Assembly: GCA_949752795.1 (NCBI GenBank)
Contig: OX457065.1
Coordinates: 1,426,001 to 1,490,000, forward strand
Source of the DNA: Hyperoodon ampullatus
Taxonomy: Eukaryota; Chordata; Mammalia; Artiodactyla; Ziphiidae
DNA length: 64,000 bases
Direction: 5' to 3'
A program made the position numbers and the translations under genes. Under the pieces are notes generated by a model. It worked only from the letters and a program-made list of their open reading frames with translations, was not told where the DNA came from and did no database searches. Below, piece after piece: positions 61,066 to 64,000 of this stretch (within the stretch, counting starts at the first letter, position 1; the number at the start of each line of letters is the position of its first letter).

Positions 61066-61605
61066 CTTACAGAGCAAAGGCAATAGAGAAATATATTCTC
61101 CCTGTAAAAGAGTCAATCAATACAGAAGTTTATAGAATCAAACATAAAGAAAAGTGTCCCTTTGTAATTACTCCCTTTCTCTCCAACTGCATTTTCCTAC
61201 TTAGGACCAATCTCTGTGAGTAGACTGGGAAGTATTTTTCAGGCCCGTTTTTAAAATTTACATATATGTTTATATGTTCATCCCTAGAGTTAAAAAAAAA
61301 TTAAAGTGGTCTTGGGGAACTCTCAGCTAACTTTTAGTGACTTTAAGCCATTTTGGTTTCCAAGTAAATGCATTTTTGTTCTAAAATAAACACGTGCTTT
61401 GATTCTCAACAGGGCATAAATTTTGACATATTATATTCTCATTGCTCATTTTTAAGTAATTTTTATCTTTCTTTTGATTTACCTTTTAACTGAAAAGTTG
61501 TTCATAAAATAAAGTTTAAAAAATGTTTCCAATTTAAGAGCATGGAGGTAGGTGGAAAACTTTCCACCTCTTTCTAAGAGAACTAGGCGAGAATATATAA
61601 AAAAT
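61066..61605. other. AT-rich sequence, probably decayed repeat
   Basis: No confident assignment. Contains 'aagtgtccctttgtaattac'. No gene seen. Confidence 0.4.
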
Positions 61606-61614
61606 AGAACTATG

Positions 61615-61805
61615 GGGGCTTCCCTTGTGGCGCAGTGGTTGAGAGTCCGCCTGCCGATGCAGGGGACACGGGTTCGTGCCCCGGTCCGGGAAGATCCCAC
61701 ATGCCGCGGAGCGGCTGGGCCCGTGAGCCATGGCCGCTGAGCCTGCGCGTCCGGAGCCTGTGCTCCGCAACGGGAGAGGCCACGGCAGTGAGAGGCCCGC
61801 GTACC

Positions 61806-61835
<30 letters not shown>
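61615..61835 (+). mobile_element. CHR-family SINE, short cetacean-type, long poly(A)
   Basis: Plus-strand copy very close to the consensus, 'cttcccttgtggcgcagtgg' to 'gaggcccgcgtaccgc', followed by an uninterrupted A-run of about 29. Exact duplication 'agaactatg' at 61606-61614 and 61836-61844. The intact pure A-tail and low divergence point to the youngest insertion in the window. Confidence 0.97.
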
Positions 61836-61841
<6 letters not shown>

Positions 61842-61845
61842 ATGT

Positions 61846-62215
61846 AAACCCATATCACATGTTAAAAATTTTCCAAAAATCTAAATATAATATTAATAGG
61901 TTGGAGACCAGATTCAGAGGGAGGGAACTGACCGTACCCCTGGTGCTTCGAGGAACAGCAACAGGTTCAGCAGAGAAGGAATTGCTGGCGGCCACCTGTT
62001 TAGCTGAGCTGGTCCTCGAGTTCCCCGTGATGGTGGCTCCCGTGATGCGCCCACCCCCGCCAAGTTCATTCCCTCTGGAAGCATAAGCTGCTCTGACTGG
62101 GAATGTGCAGCACTGGGTAAAAGCACTTCTAAGTAAAAGTCTGCATGTTGGGGGAAGCACTAAAATATTTAAACAGAATGCCCAACTTCCAAACCAACAG
62201 CACAAAAATATGGTC
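61846..62215. other. Unexplained GC-richer islet in AT-rich DNA
   Basis: 61.91-62.13 kb is markedly more GC-rich than its surroundings and matches no repeat I know ('gaattgctggcggccacctg', 'gtgatggtggctcccgtgat'). Open in more than one frame on both strands; the translations show no recognisable domain. It could be a retrocopy piece or an unrecognised transposon. Confidence 0.35.
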
Positions 62216-63450
62216 TATCTGTTGAAATATGGCAAAATTTTTAAAATAAAAGATATATGATAAACAGAAAACAAAAAGGAATTTGGGAGCAATAGATCCT
62301 AATGTAACTGGGATGAAACTAAGTATAAATAGGGTAATTGCACCAAACAGAAGACACGGAGTCTTAGAGGAATTTTTTTTTTTAAAGAATCGAGTAATGT
62401 GGATTATACCAGAGACACACTTGAAAAGATGGAAATAACAGGGATGAAAATAGAAAGAGGCAAATAAGGAATGAAAGTCAGCACAGAACTTTAACAGAAA
62501 GGGGAAAAAAGAGGACCCAAGGCAAAAACTTCCTAAGGGACAAAAGAGGGCATTTTATTTTGTTAAAAAACAATGGATTGAGAATATATAATACTAATAA
62601 TGAGCATATGTTCTCCTAAAATACTTCCTCAAAAATGTATAACAACTGAAAGAACTATGGAAAAATATAGATAACTCCAAAACTGTGGTTGAATATTTTA
62701 ACTCTGTCACAAGCATGAATAGGTCAAACAACAAGCCTAAGCTAATCTGTGTGAAACGTTCCGCCCCATAAAGAGAAAATGTGTGATTTTTGAGCACATA
62801 CAAAACATTCACAAAATCAACAATCTATTAAAGCACCAATGAAGCCTGTCTAAATTTTTTAAAAAATCAATATCATATGAACCAGTCTCTAACAATAATG
62901 TAAGAAAGCAAAATCAGGAACAAAAGGATAACTTCTCAAAATTCTCACATCTCTGAAAAGAGGAGCAAATTGCAAATAAATAAAATATAGACCAAAAAAG
63001 AGAAAATGACTACAGACATAAGAAAAATTTCCAAGTAAATGTTATGAACAGTTGTATGTCTAACAAATTTGAAAACCTGGACAAAATAGATAAATTTCTG
63101 GCAAAGTATAAAATGCCAGCATCGGAGCAAGAAGAAATAGAAGATATAAATAGATCAATAACCATTAAAGAACCTAAAATAAGATCAAATACATAGTTTC
63201 CCAAAAACTTCAGGCCAAAATCATTTCACAAGTGAGTTCAACCAAACTTTCAAGGAACAGAAGATCCCAATAATAGACACGTTGTTCCCAAAACTAAGGA
63301 AAGAGAGAAAGCTGCCCCCGTCATCTTACACAGTGAGAAGAACACTGGTTCCAGAATTGGAAAGGGCAGGACAAGTAAAGAAAATCACAGAGACGTGTCA
63401 CCTACGAACACAGACGCAAAGGTTCTGAATCTAGTGTTTGCTAAACAAAC
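62216..63450 (+). mobile_element. Old L1 ORF2, sense, 5'-side part
   Basis: AT-rich plus-strand L1: 'aagatatatgataaacagaa', 'acttcctaagggacaaaaga', 'aatagataaatttctggcaa', 'atagatcaataaccattaaa', 'cttcaggccaaaatcatttc' and 'ccgtcatcttacacagtgag'. These are ORF2 landmarks leading up to and into the reverse transcriptase domain, in order. Heavily decayed with no open frame. Confidence 0.88.
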
Positions 63451-63720
63451 CCAGCCGTGTATCTGAAAACGTCTTTTAATTAAATACGTATTTTAATTTA
63501 ATTTAAAAGCGTATTTTAATCTATCCTGTGATTCCATTTCTGTACAGTTTACAAGCAGGCAAAGCCATCAGGCGTGCTGGAAAGCAGGTTGGTTACTCCT
63601 GGCTGGTCTTTGGGGCAGACGGTCATGGTTTGTCTCTTGATCAAGAACTGTGCTCACTTACCATCCCGTCTCTCTTCTGTATGCAAGGTACACCTCAACG
63701 AACGGTTCACTTGACGACAA
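63451..63720. other. Non-L1 interval within L1
   Basis: 'tttggggcagacggtcatgg' and 'caagaactgtgctcacttac' do not follow the L1 order. L1 resumes at about 63.72 kb at the next expected block. Either an insertion of unknown type or an extremely decayed stretch. Confidence 0.4.
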
Positions 63721-64000
63721 TAACGTACCTAATAGTATTTATACAAGGAATGAAAGGATGATTTAACATGAGAAAATCTATCGATGCAAGCCACCCGTTA
63801 ATAGCCTAAGGGGAAAGTCACACGGTTATCTCAATAGACAGAGAAGTGGCATTTATTAAGGTTCAGTACCTATTTATGCGTGATAAGGACTCCAAGAAAA
63901 GAATGACTAGATGGGAACTTCCTCAGCCTGATAAAGGCTGTACACCCAGGCCCACAGGCCACCACCCTTTATACACAAACACGTGAGATGTATTCGCTTC
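63721..64000 (+). mobile_element. Old L1 ORF2, sense, continuing beyond the window
   Basis: 'acaaggaatgaaaggatgat', 'acacggttatctcaatagac', 'agaagtggcatttattaagg' and 'cttcctcagcctgataaagg' match consecutive reverse-transcriptase-domain blocks of L1 ORF2 ('ggaatgcaaggatggttcaa ... atcatctcaatagatgcaga ... aacctgataaagg'). Cut by the window end. Confidence 0.85.

Noticed and set aside
1..64000. A new multi-gene biological system
   Set aside because: No supported gene is present. The window is repeats plus non-coding unique DNA, so I do not claim one.

Overview
The window is mammalian nuclear DNA, most likely from a cetacean and probably a toothed whale. The main evidence is nine copies of a tRNA-derived SINE whose head begins (g)gcttccctggtggcgcag and whose body runs through the 'gatcccacatgccgcggagc' block. 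This is the CHR SINE family of whales, hippos and ruminants, and the short CpG-rich form ending 'gagaggcccgcgtaccgc' is the form abundant in whales and dolphins. Several L1 3' ends (for example near 21.3-21.6 kb and 46.75-47.65 kb) also look like Cetartiodactyla L1s. The species call is inference.

I found no protein-coding gene, exon, tRNA, rRNA or other classical RNA gene that the sequence supports. The long open frames lie in GC-rich or simple-repeat DNA and show no recognisable domain. The only frames with recognisable protein content are broken pieces of L1 ORF2. The window reads as intergenic or deep intronic DNA.

Layout. 0-8 kb is GC-rich sequence with a few L1, MIR and L2 remnants, two CHR SINEs at 3.95-4.6 kb, a CA microsatellite and an LTR fragment. 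8.8-23 kb is L1-dominated, with old and middle-aged L1 pieces on both strands, nested SINEs, and two CpG-rich islands at 10.4-10.9 and 13.45-13.86 kb. 23-28.3 kb is GC-rich and almost free of interspersed repeats, and holds a GACAGA-rich tract followed by a 270-bp C/T tract. 28.3-32 kb returns to LTR, MER5, L2, MIR and L1 pieces. 32-43 kb is GC-rich with a third CpG-rich block, old MaLR-like LTRs and a strongly GC-shifted L1. 43-52 kb is L1-rich, including a cetartiodactyl-type L1 with flanking duplication and a 2.2 kb old L1. 52-60 kb is GC-rich with MIR and L2 fossils. 60-64 kb is AT-rich, with old L1 on both strands and a CHR SINE with a long poly(A).

Three themes deserve follow-up. First, several decayed L1 and LTR copies are strikingly GC- and CpG-rich for their age, one with an abrupt internal boundary, which suggests GC-biased gene conversion or long-term hypomethylation, as in subtelomeric or recombination-hot DNA. 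Second, about ten short unique segments, mostly between 34.6 and 59.1 kb, carry dense homeodomain-, FOX-, SOX/TCF- or nuclear-receptor-like cores and match no repeat I know; they are candidate conserved non-coding elements. Third, there are structure-prone tracts: G-quadruplex motifs in three L1 3' UTRs, the long C/T tract, and a C10G7 palindrome. I did not see evidence of a new multi-gene system. All family assignments and alignments were made by eye, and boundaries are approximate except where target-site duplications fix them.
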